A DNA stretch of 64,000 nt from Anthonomus grandis grandis. Lineage: Eukaryota; Arthropoda; Insecta; Coleoptera; Curculionidae. The translations under genes were made by a program, and so were the position numbers. Location of the stretch: contig NC_065554.1 of the NCBI RefSeq assembly GCF_022605725.1, forward strand, positions 1,073,100 through 1,137,099, written 5' to 3'. Below are positions 55,405 to 64,000 of the stretch, piece after piece. The notes under the pieces were generated by a model. That model did no database searches and was not told where the DNA came from. It worked only from the letters and a program-made list of their open reading frames with translations. How positions within the stretch are numbered: position 1 is the stretch's first letter; each line of letters opens with the position of its first letter.

Positions 55405-56406
55405 CAGGGTGATTCAGTTTAAGCGTCATTAATTTTAATATGTGATAGAGAATTTAAAAAGAAATAAACTTTCATTATAAAATTTTTCTCACAAATGTTT
55501 AATAACAAAGATACAGGGTGCTAAAGTTAAGAATAATTAATTGTTTATTTATCATAACTTTTAAACTACCCGCTCAATTTTAATTAAATTTGCGCATGCA
55601 GGTTATTGTACTGAATTATCAAGTACTGATAAAGGCAATTTCTAATAAAATTGCCAGTGGCGTAACATACGGAGGGACTTGGTCCCTTTTTGTCTCAAAT
55701 CTACAAGGTGAAAAAATATTTTTTTATATGAAGTCAACTGTTAGATTTTCCATTTAGTTTGGAAAAAAAAGTTACCCTTGCAAAATTATGATTTAAGGTA
55801 CTCTTTTTAAAATATCTTAGTTTAGTTTACAAACGCCAGTTACAACTGCTGCAAAAATTAAAAAAAAAAAGAAAATTAGGCTTGAATCTTAAATTAAACC
55901 TGACAAATAACATAATGACTTAAGGTAACTTTTGATCATTGACATCTTTTATATTCAACTTTTTTTCAAATCCAAGCCCAATTTCCTTTTTTTTATTAAT
56001 TAATTTTTGCAACATTTTGGCAGGTATTTCTGAACAATTAAAGTAAAACATTTTGAAAACAGTGCCTTAAATCATAATTTTGCAAGAGTAACTTTTCGTT
56101 TTAAATTAAATGGAGAATCTAAGAGTTGAATTCCTATAAAAAAAATATTATGTTACGCCACTGGCAATTTTTTTTTAAATTGACTTCATCAGTAATTGAC
56201 AATTCACTACAATAACCTGCATGCGAAATTTAATTAAAATTAAGCTGGTAGTTTAAAAGTTATGATAAATAAACGAAAGTTTAATAGATATTAAACAAAG
56301 ATTTGTTATTAAACATTTCTGAGAAAAAATGTATGATGAAAGTCTATTTCTTTTTCAATTCTCTATCACATATTAAAATTAATGAGGTTTGAACTGGACC
56401 ACCCTG
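55405..56406. mobile_element. 1.0-kb foldback element with Tc1-type ends
   Basis: The ends are CAGGGTGATTCAGTT and the complement of CAGGGTGGTCCAGTT, both next to TA. The similarity of the two halves continues all the way to the centre near 55935, so nearly the whole unit is one imperfect hairpin. It has no gene. Inside it, CAGTGGCGTAACAT at 55655 and its complement ending at 56163 look like hAT-type ends. Confidence 0.85.
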
Positions 56407-57702
56407 TATATATATACTCAGGGCAAAAAAACGTCTTTTTGAATCAAGTTAAAGTTAAATTACATTCTAAATTATGGTTTTGACGTTTCTACTTATTATT
56501 AGTTTACAAACAAATGTTGTTTGCAAAACCTACTTCATACGCTACCTAATATAAGTTCATTCAAATAGTAGGGTCGTTTTGAGACACTAGAGCAATATTT
56601 TAAAAATTGTATTTAATAATTTCTTTTAAAAGAATACATAAAATTTAAATATCGTTACGGTGCATGATGTGATCAATGGTTTCCGATTATTATTTCAAAA
56701 CTCCTCAAAAAACAATTAAGATTTACTATGGTAAAGTCAACACTATTCATCAGATATACAGGGGGTTTCGGCAGAAAACGGAAATATTTTGGGAACATGT
56801 TCAAAGGTGAAAATAAGATAAATTAACCCATATGTTTTAATCCGATTCTGAACCGTTTCTGAAATAATCGGTTCTGAAGTTTTTTGTAAGATTTTTTTTT
56901 TAAAGCAACACAAACAAATACTAGTAAAAAACAAAATTCCACTAATTTAAAATGTTTTCGAAAACACCCTCACCAAGTTCAAGGCAAGCTGCAGTACGTT
57001 TGTTAAGCGCTCGTGTTGTACGTTTAATTGATTAAAGATTGTTTTTAATAATATTTGAAGCATTTCAAATTTTCTTGTGGACTCCTTCTACGGTTTCTAC
57101 TGGTGTTTCATACACTAGTGCTTTCATCCACCCTCGAGGCAATAATCCAGTGGATTTAAGTCTAGTGACCAAACTTGAGGTCCTTCTCTGCCAATCCAAC
57201 AATCAGGAAAACGATTATCTAAGAAATTACGAACTCGGCGACTAAAATGAGGCGAGGCTCCATCCTGTTCAAAATACATTCGGTGTCGAACAATTGGCGC
57301 AACATCATCCGACATGTGTATTAATGGTCTTCCAAAAAGCGTAAATATCCTCCAGTATTAGACGCTCATCTGATACTGTTTATTGTGTCGGTTTAACTCC
57401 ATTGCGGGTAAAATGAGCTTCATCGCTAAATAAAATGTATTTATGTAGGCCTCAATTTTGTTGGATCTATTCGCAAAATTGAACCCTTAAGCCATAATCA
57501 CCCTCTTAAAGATGTTGAATCGGTTGAATATGGAAAGGTCAAAGATTCTTTCAAGTCAAGTCAAGGAGACGTCGAAAGTCAAATCAAAGAGACTTCCAGG
57601 GTCAAAACAAATGTCGAAGGTCCAGTCAAATAAAATAGCGTCATTTTGACCAGGCTTCCTTTGATCGTTGTGAACTGCTTGATTCATCCTCCATAACATC
57701 TA
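56407..57702. other. AT-rich DNA around a Tc1-type fragment
   Basis: An isolated element end, TACAGGGGGTTTCGG, occurs at about 56757. The transposase fragment at 57040-57510 is listed separately. Near 57530-57630 a short region repeats the word GTCAA several times. The last 70 bp is the 3' part of an acidic frame split by the next element. Confidence 0.4.
57040..57510 (-). pseudogene. Tc1/mariner-like transposase fragment
   Basis: On the minus strand the frame gives ILFSDEAHFTRNGV with the first Asp. About 40 codons later a frame (57315-57124) reads MYFEQDGASPHFSRRVRNFL with the second Asp and LDNRFPDCWIGREGP. It ends with LDLNPLDYCL, which matches the SPDLTPLDFYLWG motif with changes. The first and second Asp are too close, so an internal deletion is likely. 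N-terminal DNA-binding parts were not found. It is a different copy from the intact-ended element that follows. Confidence 0.75.
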
Positions 57703-57704
57703 TA
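57630..57704 (-). pseudogene. Acidic reading frame, 3' part, split by transposon
   Basis: On the minus strand this continues an acidic, Ser-rich frame from 59021-59140 in phase once the 57705-59018 element and one TA are ignored: ANIDVMEDESSSSQRSKEAW. This kind of N-terminus is common in piggyBac transposases, but no diagnostic core follows. The assignment is tentative. Confidence 0.3.
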
Positions 57705-59018
57705 CAGGGTGTTTCTTAACCTATACGCATAAACTTGGGAAATTATTGCTGACGGCAAATAATGACTAATAGTGAAAAAAAAGGTAGTAAAATATTTTTA
57801 GTTACGGAGATAAACGACTTATTAATTAAAATTTAAACAAAAAACGTTAATTCTCCAAAATAAATGTTTATTTAACTATTATAGTAACTGTTCAAAGTTA
57901 TTTCAATGACTTTCAATACATAATTGAGCACGCCTAATCCAAGAGTTGCAGACAGCAGCTAATCCAGGTTGTAGTCGAATTTCCTCGGCGGCAGCAAATA
58001 TCCGATTTTTTAATTCTTGTTCATTGTCAACTTCGGTTACATACACCAGAGATTTTAGGTGGCCCCAAAAATAAAAGTCAAGCGAATTAAGGTCGGGTGA
58101 TCGAGGAGGCCATCCAATTGGACCACCTCGGCCTATCCATCGTTCGGGGCACATTCGATCCAAATGCCGTCGCACTGGTCGCGCAAAATGTGGTGGAGCA
58201 CCATAAATGAATACCATTGCGTGTGAAAATTGCTTCATCCGTTGCTAAAATGTTCATGGTAAAGTTGTGTTAATGTTCATGTAAAGTGGGTTTAACTGCT
58301 GCTGATGTAAAAACCACTCGCAAAAGTCGCGAGGCGCATCATCCCTTGGAAGTAAAGCTTGTACCCTTTGGACGTGAAATGGATACAGTAATTCATGCCT
58401 TAAGATTCGCCAAACTGTGACTGGTGATAATCCAAATTGCGGTGCAATTGTTCTAGTGCTTATGTCAGGATGCTCTTCGATGATATCTAAAATCGAGTTC
58501 TCCAGATTTAAAATGCGCGATTTAAAAAGCGCGTTAAAATGCATGGCTCCACCATGTTGCCCTGGCCTCGGCCGCAAATTTCCAGTTTCTCTACCCCGCT
58601 GAACCACACGCAAAAAAGCTTCACCCGACGGATGATACCTATGAGGAAATCTTTGTGCATAAAGATTAGCTGCAGCCACACTGTTTTGTCTTGATTCCCC
58701 ATATGCTAGTAACATGTCCATTAGTTCCTCATTTGAAAAATTATGCGGCATAATGTTAATAAAAAACGAAATACGACCACAACAGTATCAACTGATAGCA
58801 AAGTAGGTACTACTAAACATAATAAACATCATCCGGACTTGTTTACTTCTTAATTTGAAAAAAAAATTCTACCTGATAAAGTTATTACATTTTTGTGAAA
58901 AAAACGAATTATCTCAGAAACTAAAAATATTTTACTTAAATTTTTTTTCACTATTAGTCATTATTTATCATTAGCAATAATTTCCCAAGTTTATGCGTAT
59001 AGGTTAAGAAACACCCTG
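57705..59018 (-). mobile_element. 1.3-kb Tc1/mariner-like element with TA duplications
   Basis: The ends are CAGGGTGTTTCTTAACC and its exact complement, with TA on both sides. The TIRs continue for about 60 bp with few differences. The transposase inside is deleted. It is inserted in an acidic reading frame. Confidence 0.92.
57903..58751 (-). pseudogene. Mariner-like transposase with internal deletion
   Basis: The N-terminal frame (58751-58254) has MPHNFSNEELMDMLLAYGES, a DUF4817-type start, then a second helix-turn-helix (TRTIAPQFGLSPVTVWRIL). The start of the core, DEAIFTRNGIH, is read just after, in another frame. It is joined directly to APPHFARPVRRHLDR, so about 80 residues including the second Asp are missing. 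The end has WPPRSPDLNSLDFYFWGHL with the third Asp position and NRIFAAAEEIR. It cannot act as a transposase. The start was chosen by family similarity. Confidence 0.85.
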
Positions 59019-59020
59019 TA

Positions 59021-59150
59021 TTCGCGTCCTCAATTTGTTCATTTTCATCACATTCTGACGAAGACCCGCTTTCGGAACATGCATAATTTGATCTTTACTA
59101 TCATCGCTGTCGTGAAAAGGATCCTCTTCACATTTGATAAATTATCAACA
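59021..59150 (-). pseudogene. Acidic reading frame, 5' part
   Basis: Minus-strand frames give EEDPFHDSDDSKDQ and, after one shift, ACSESGSSSECDENEQIEDA. They lead into the part at 57630-57704 across the mariner-like element. The composition fits the acidic N-terminus of piggyBac-type transposases; nothing stronger supports this. Confidence 0.3.
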
Positions 59151-61409
59151 AGGTGCTGCTAAAATCGAATAAATAATTATTACACTACAACATACTGCAG
59201 GGATAAATATGTCCCACTGACCATTTTTTTGTGCTTAACATTGTATAAAAAGATTAAAAATGGATTCATGGAAGATCATTTAGCTTTTACTCATACTACT
59301 TGCAGCACTTTGAATACAGCCAATATACAAGGTAATTTCCGGTTTATGAATCAAAAACACGTGCACACCTCGAGAGCCACCGACCTTCTCTACAAATGCC
59401 GTATATCGTAGAATACGTGTAGAACGTATATCGTAGCTCCTGGGGAATCCCGTTCGAGATATCCCCAATACTGAATTATCCCATCTCAATGCATTACAAA
59501 GCGCTTTTTTAATGTTCGTGTTCTTGAAAAAATTCTTAGGACATTTATGAGCCAGCAATGTCGAAAAGGTTAAAATTATGGCATCATAATACATTTCATA
59601 ATGTATTTATTGTACCTGACGCAAAACACGATTTTTACAAAACCATTTTCAGCTTTCTTACCAACAAACAGGATATTTCTTGTTTAGGCACTTTGTGTTG
59701 GTTTTGGTTATAACGTTTATAGATGTGCTGGCGAGAATTTGCCTTTTTTTGTAAATGAAAGCCTTTTTTTTAATACAAAAAACAACCATACTTACGGCAT
59801 TTAAAGTAAATGGCACTGTTTAGTGGCTTAAAATCACATTTCTGGGAACCAGTTCACTAAATGACTACATATTTTCTCGACTTTTCCTAAAATATTAGGT
59901 CTTACTTTCATAAATACTCAAGAAAAATTTAGAAAAAACAAATGTTCCAATAAAATCGCCAAAATTTTGTAAAACCTTCTGTCTCTTTTCTTCTTATTAT
60001 AAAGGTGCAATTACGCATGTCGTAGAGAACATGGTTAAATGTTTCAATGGTTATTGTTAAATGTTTATATTTGCTGAGTGCTTTTCAAAACAAAAACGAT
60101 GTCTTGTGACAGTTGTGCTTTTAGAATCAGCGAATTTTTAGTGATGAGTTTCAATCGCCGAATACTGGTGGATTTTTTAGTGAACCATGCTGTGTTCTAC
60201 GAACTGTAACGCCTAAACCAACCAACACGACCTAAGCTCCCTCCATGTGTTCAACATTTACGAGCCCTCTATACTTTTTCATACGAATAGAATCTCAAAA
60301 TGTTAGAAAATCTGAAGGCTACGAACCTTTGCCTAAGTGATAAATGTTTCATCGCTGGGTATTAGTTTGGGTACAAACAGTGAAACCCGTTCACTATTAT
60401 AACGTGAAAACACTGCTATCATTTTGGCAGATACATATATATGTCTTCTGGGTTTTCTCTTCTTATATAGGATTCACTTTTTAGACGTGTTTGTTTCTTA
60501 TTACTTACATTGAAGTATATTTTAATAAAATAGTTATCTAATATTTAAAGAAATATAACCTGGATAGCCTCAACCCTTTTCCCATATAAAAATTAATTTC
60601 AGTAGCTTGTTTGTTTATATTTGTAGGTCAACATGGCAACATCGCCCTAGCTCAGTGAATAAGCCGTAAACCAAGAACGATTTTATTTTTTTTGGTTTTT
60701 TGACCTTTATTTTGTTCAAAAAGACCCTGTAGCTGCTTGTTGTATTTAGGTATGTAGTACAGATGCTGTTTTACTATTTTAAAGTTAATTTACCTTACTC
60801 AGCGCCCCTATTTACTCCGGGGTTCCGTAAGCTTCTAGGGTAAAAGAAACACAAAAGAGCAGTTTTAAAACAGCACCGACAGTTTTGTGTTCTATAAAGA
60901 TACTAGAAAAGTCGTATATAGAGAAATCTTCTTTTAGCAGTAAAATAGCAGAAAACTGTTTTATAAACTGTTGCTAAAATTAGTATCTTAAATTGTTTTC
61001 AATTAATGTTTTCTATTAAACACCCAAATTCACTTTGGCAGTTTTTTAGGCATTTTATTTTTATGCAATATTTAGGATTTAAAAGAAAGTTTTTTTTATT
61101 GCCTTCGAAAAAATTAAAGAATAGCGCACACCAATAAAGCGACCGTATTTTCTTCCCGTCTGAACTATTAATTATTATTTTCTTCTATTAACAAACTTTT
61201 GTCCGTGGGGACCAGTAGACATTTTTAAAATTTTTGTCAGTACTACAAAAAAAAATCTCCACAATTATCCAAGGAGTGCCCTAAACACGCAGTGGGGAAG
61301 AGACCTGCCTTATCCTCGTAAGACTCCGAGTTCAAGCCTTAGCATGGTACTCTACCCAACTTTTTCTTTTTTTAGTACTTCGAAAAAATTAACATCTTTA
61401 GTAAATATA
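59151..61409. other. Mostly unrecognised AT-rich DNA
   Basis: The frame at 59280-59594 on the minus strand has no motif I can name. A possible tRNA-like unit lies at 61283-61345. The rest shows no gene, repeat pair or element end that I can support. Confidence 0.4.
61283..61345 (+). other. tRNA-like or SINE-like unit
   Basis: GAGTTCAAGCC resembles a tRNA B box (GGTTCAANNCC type), and ACGCAGTGGGGAA about 35 bases before it resembles an A box. Downstream is a T-rich run. It could be the head of a tRNA-derived SINE or a decayed tRNA; it does not give a clean cloverleaf by eye. Confidence 0.25.
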
Positions 61410-61967
61410 CAGGGTGTCCCGGTTCATGTGGGAAATCTCTCGGATTCAGATAGAACATCGAAAAATATTACCGAACGTTCCTATAAAAAAATTCCTACAG
61501 GCCTTCTTTACGAAGTTACAGCCTCCTAAAGGACGCTGCTGGAAATTGGTTTTTCATAAATTACTTTTAAACTACCCGGTAGAATTTAATAAAAATTTTA
61601 GGTGATGAACACTATTAGGGACCTCTTAAAATGACATCCTTAAAATACATTTACCTTGTTTACTTTACCAGGGGCGGACTAGGTTGTACACTTTAATGCA
61701 TATATTTTTAACACCCTGTATGTTAAAGTCTAAAAAAAATAAATTTGGATACCTTGAACCCTAGGCTAAAAAAAGGTACTCTTGTTCATTATCGATAAAA
61801 TGAACCGTTTTGGAAAAAAAAATAAACGAGCCAATGTTTTTTTTTAATTTTTTTTAATGAGATAAGTACGCTTGTTATTTAAAGAACAGAGTAATTTTGA
61901 TGTAAGTCATTTAATTTAAAAAAAATACATGTTCCTAAAAATACAGTGGTGTCCTAAAAAATATTTT
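61410..61967. repeat. Left TIR of long-TIR mariner-like element
   Basis: It includes GGGCGGACTAGGTTGTACA, and a run with ATCGATAAAATGAACCGTTT, both present as complements in the right TIR. An internal ACACCCTG next to TA at 61712-61721 forms a second pair with the outer tip. Confidence 0.88.
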
Positions 61968-62091
61968 TACAAAATAATAAAAAAACATCTATGATGAGTG
62001 TATGTTTTTAAATTAGAAAAAACAACTTACAAAAAAATGTCAAAAACCAAATATGTAAACAAAAGTTAAATTCTTCAATTCAAGCAATAAA

Positions 62092-63243
62092 CTAATTATT
62101 AAAAACTTCATAAGTAGGTTCGATGTGGGCTCCGTGAACTCTAACACATTCGCGGGCACGACGAATCGAGGACTGCTGCACTCGCCACAATAACCCAAGA
62201 TTGTTTTTTATATTATCACAATGAAATGTAATTCTTTGGAGCAGTTCTTCCCGAGTATCGATTGGGGTGAAATACACCAAGGTTTTGAGGTGACCCCATA
62301 GATAAAAATCTAATGGCGTTAGATCGGGAGACCGAGGAGGCCAAGCAACAGGTCCTCCTCTACCTATCCAACGGTTTTCAAAAGTATTATTTAAGTGGTG
62401 TCTTACAGCAAGGCTAAAATGGGGTAGGGCTCCATCTTGCAAAAAATACATATCTCGGCGGGTTGCAAGGGGCAAATCTTCTAATAAATCTGGAAGATTG
62501 TTCTGGAGGAAATTCCAAATAAAGTTCTCCGTTTAAACGTGGTGGCAGTTCAAATGGCCCAATCAAAAAAACCTGCCCAATAATTCCTGCCCAGATATTT
62601 ATTGATTGCAATTGATGTTGATGATGAGAAATAATACTATCACGGGGATTTTCATCGGCCCATACATGCGAGTTATGTAAGTTTTCAATTCCATTCTTGG
62701 TAAACCCTGCTTCATCCGTAAAAAGAATCGTGCTGATAAAGTTAGGGTTATTTCGCTGCTGATCTAACAGCCAGTTTGCGAAGTGTATTCTAGGAGCAAA
62801 ATCTCTGGGCAGTAGTTCATGCACTTTTTGTAAGTGATATGGGTACAACAGTTGTTCTTGAAGTACCATATGTACAATTGTTTTGGACGAATGAAGCTAA
62901 GCGGCTAATTTTCGAGTACTCGTAGGAGTGTCGGCTACAGCGTCTAAAATATTTTCTTCCAATTGCACTGTACGTGCTGTTCTCCTCCGACCACCATTAT
63001 TCTTTTTTTTTTCAAAACATCCTAAAATTGCAATAAGGAAATTTAGTAGTATTACCTCATTAAGTGGAAAACAGAAACCTACCTTTTTCCTTAGACGTTG
63101 ATCAACACGTTGAAATATTTTCTGATCCGGAATAATGCGACTGGGAATCTTTCTTCGTACAATCTCTTTGCTTCCGATGCATTGCAAGACGCCAGACCAT
63201 ACATAAGATGCATATCTGCATACTCAATAAAAGTAAACTCCAT
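62092..63243 (-). pseudogene. DUF4817-type mariner-like transposase, nearly complete
   Basis: It starts at 63243 with MEFTFIEYADMHLMYGLA, the DUF4817 domain, and crosses one frameshift near ERFP. A putative short intron (GTAGGTTTCT to CAATTTTAG, about 63010-63083) precedes NNGGRRRTARTVQLEENIL, part of the second helix-turn-helix. After a stop at about 62895 the frame 62869-62414 has STILFTDEAGFTKNGI with the first Asp, then NIWAGIIGQVFLIGPF. A further shift near 62480 leads to YFLQDGALPHFSLAVRHHL (second Asp) and WPPRSPDLTPLDFYLWGHL (third Asp). It ends IEPTYEVFNN. All three catalytic positions are present, in about 350 residues. Two shifts and one stop break it. Confidence 0.88.
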
Positions 63244-63539
63244 ATGTTGACGTAATTTAAATTAAAAGTTACCAAAAAATACAAAAATTAAAAAAATATT
63301 ATCAAATAAAGGATGAATATGTTGACAAATATTAGGTTTAAATGATAGGTATTTGCTAAATTTGGAGTATAGCAACGTTTGTAACAATAATGCGTTCAAA
63401 AATGCAAAAAATCCGATAAATAAGTCAGGTACAATACAATTGGTTTACATTATTTTTTTAGTTTTTTTTTATGTTTAGTTTTTATCTTAAGAATAACAAA
63501 AAAGAAATTAACGTATAATAAATAAGAAATATGTTATAA

Positions 63540-64000
63540 AAGTATTTTTTAGGACAGCACTGTATTTTTAGGAACATGTTTTTTTTTTAAATTAAATGAC
63601 TTACATCGAAATTTTCTGGTCTTTAAATAACAAGCGTACTTATCTCAATAAAAAAAAAAATAAAAAAAACATGGACTCGTTTATTATTTTTTTTCTCCAA
63701 AACGGTTCATTTTATCGATAATGAACAAGAGTACCTTTTTTTAGCCTAGGGTTCAAGGTATCCAAATTTATTTTTTTTAGACTTTAACATACAGGGTGTT
63801 AAAAATATATGCATTAAAGTGTACAACCTAGTCCGCCCCTGGTAAAGTAAACAAGGTAAATGTATTTTAAGGATGTCATTTTAAGAGGTCCCTAATAGTG
63901 TTCATCACCTAAAATTTTTATTAAATTCTACCGGGTAGTTTAAAAGTAATTTATGAAAAACCAATTTCCAGCAGCGTCCTTTAGGAGGCTGTAACTTCGT
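63540..64000. repeat. Right TIR of long-TIR mariner-like element, partial
   Basis: It is the inverse of 61510-61967, cut by the window end. It includes TACAGGGTGTTAAAAA at about 63790, the mirror of the internal tip at 61712. Confidence 0.88.

Larger units (their letters stand above)
61410..64000 (-). mobile_element. Tc1/mariner-like element with very long TIRs, runs off window
   Basis: It starts CAGGGTGTCCCGGTTC next to TA at 61408-61409. The first about 560 bp are repeated in inverse orientation from about 63540 to the window end, where the last bases (GGAGGCTGTAACTTCGT) still correspond to the interior of the left TIR (about 61510). About 100 bp of the right end are therefore outside. A nearly complete transposase lies between. 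The right TIR is very close to the left one, so the copy is young. Confidence 0.92.

Noticed and set aside
59280..59594. 104-residue minus-strand frame
   Set aside because: No recognisable domain; surrounding DNA gives no support.
1..64000. CRISPR array, bacterial operon or phage
   Set aside because: No spaced short repeats of that kind, no ribosome binding sites or operons; introns and eukaryotic transposons dominate.

Overview
The window is AT-rich animal DNA made almost entirely of transposable elements. The element repertoire suggests an insect, possibly a beetle: Ty3/gypsy with a fused Gag-Pol, R1-like and jockey-like LINEs, BED-finger, ZBED5-like and DUF4371 hAT transposases, DUF4817/DDE Tc1-mariner relatives, piggyBac and a Helitron-type helicase tail. 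The species cannot be fixed from sequence alone. I saw no convincing host gene, no complete tRNA or rRNA gene, and no CRISPR array.

The dominant structure is a giant imperfect palindrome. The left arm (about 298-27782) is the reverse complement of the right arm (about 28110-45241), around a spacer of roughly 326 bp. Both arms carry the same nested series from outside to inside: a LINE reverse-transcriptase 3' part, a gypsy integrase zinc-domain relic, about 2 kb of non-coding DNA, an 11.7-kb element with ~570-590 bp terminal inverted repeats (itself filled with a helicase tail, two R1-like LINE pieces, a ZBED5-like hAT and a DUF4371 hAT), a short GC-richer flank, and a DUF4817 mariner-like transposase. 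The arms differ in informative ways. A 5.96-kb gypsy element is only in the left arm, with an unoccupied site in the right arm. A 3.68-kb BED-type hAT element is only in the left arm, while the right arm carries a two-copy target-duplication footprint, as expected after excision. A 754-bp tandem duplication is only in the left arm. These give a relative history: hAT insertion, arm duplication, hAT excision from one arm, and gypsy insertion in the other.

The left arm, and only it, is flanked on both sides by a 210-bp direct repeat (88-297 and 27783-27992; one mismatch). Each copy contains a sequence that folds like a minimal hammerhead ribozyme, of the kind known from Penelope-like and related retroelements. 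The right arm runs without interruption into more of the same LINE (45242-45650), so it looks like the original and the left arm like the copy.

Downstream (45.2-64 kb) is a run of smaller elements: a Tc1/mariner relic inserted in the LINE (45652-47707), a gypsy integrase-core relic (48676-48951), an IS630/Tc1-like element with an acidic-tailed, internally deleted transposase (50519-52809), a piggyBac C-terminal relic, a 1-kb foldback element with hAT-like ends nested in Tc1-like ends (55405-56406), a deleted mariner-like copy (57705-59018) that splits an acidic reading frame, and a DUF4817-type Tc1/mariner element with TIRs of at least 460 bp that runs off the window end (61410-64000). Most genes are broken; the gypsy Gag-Pol and the BED-hAT transposase are the most intact.
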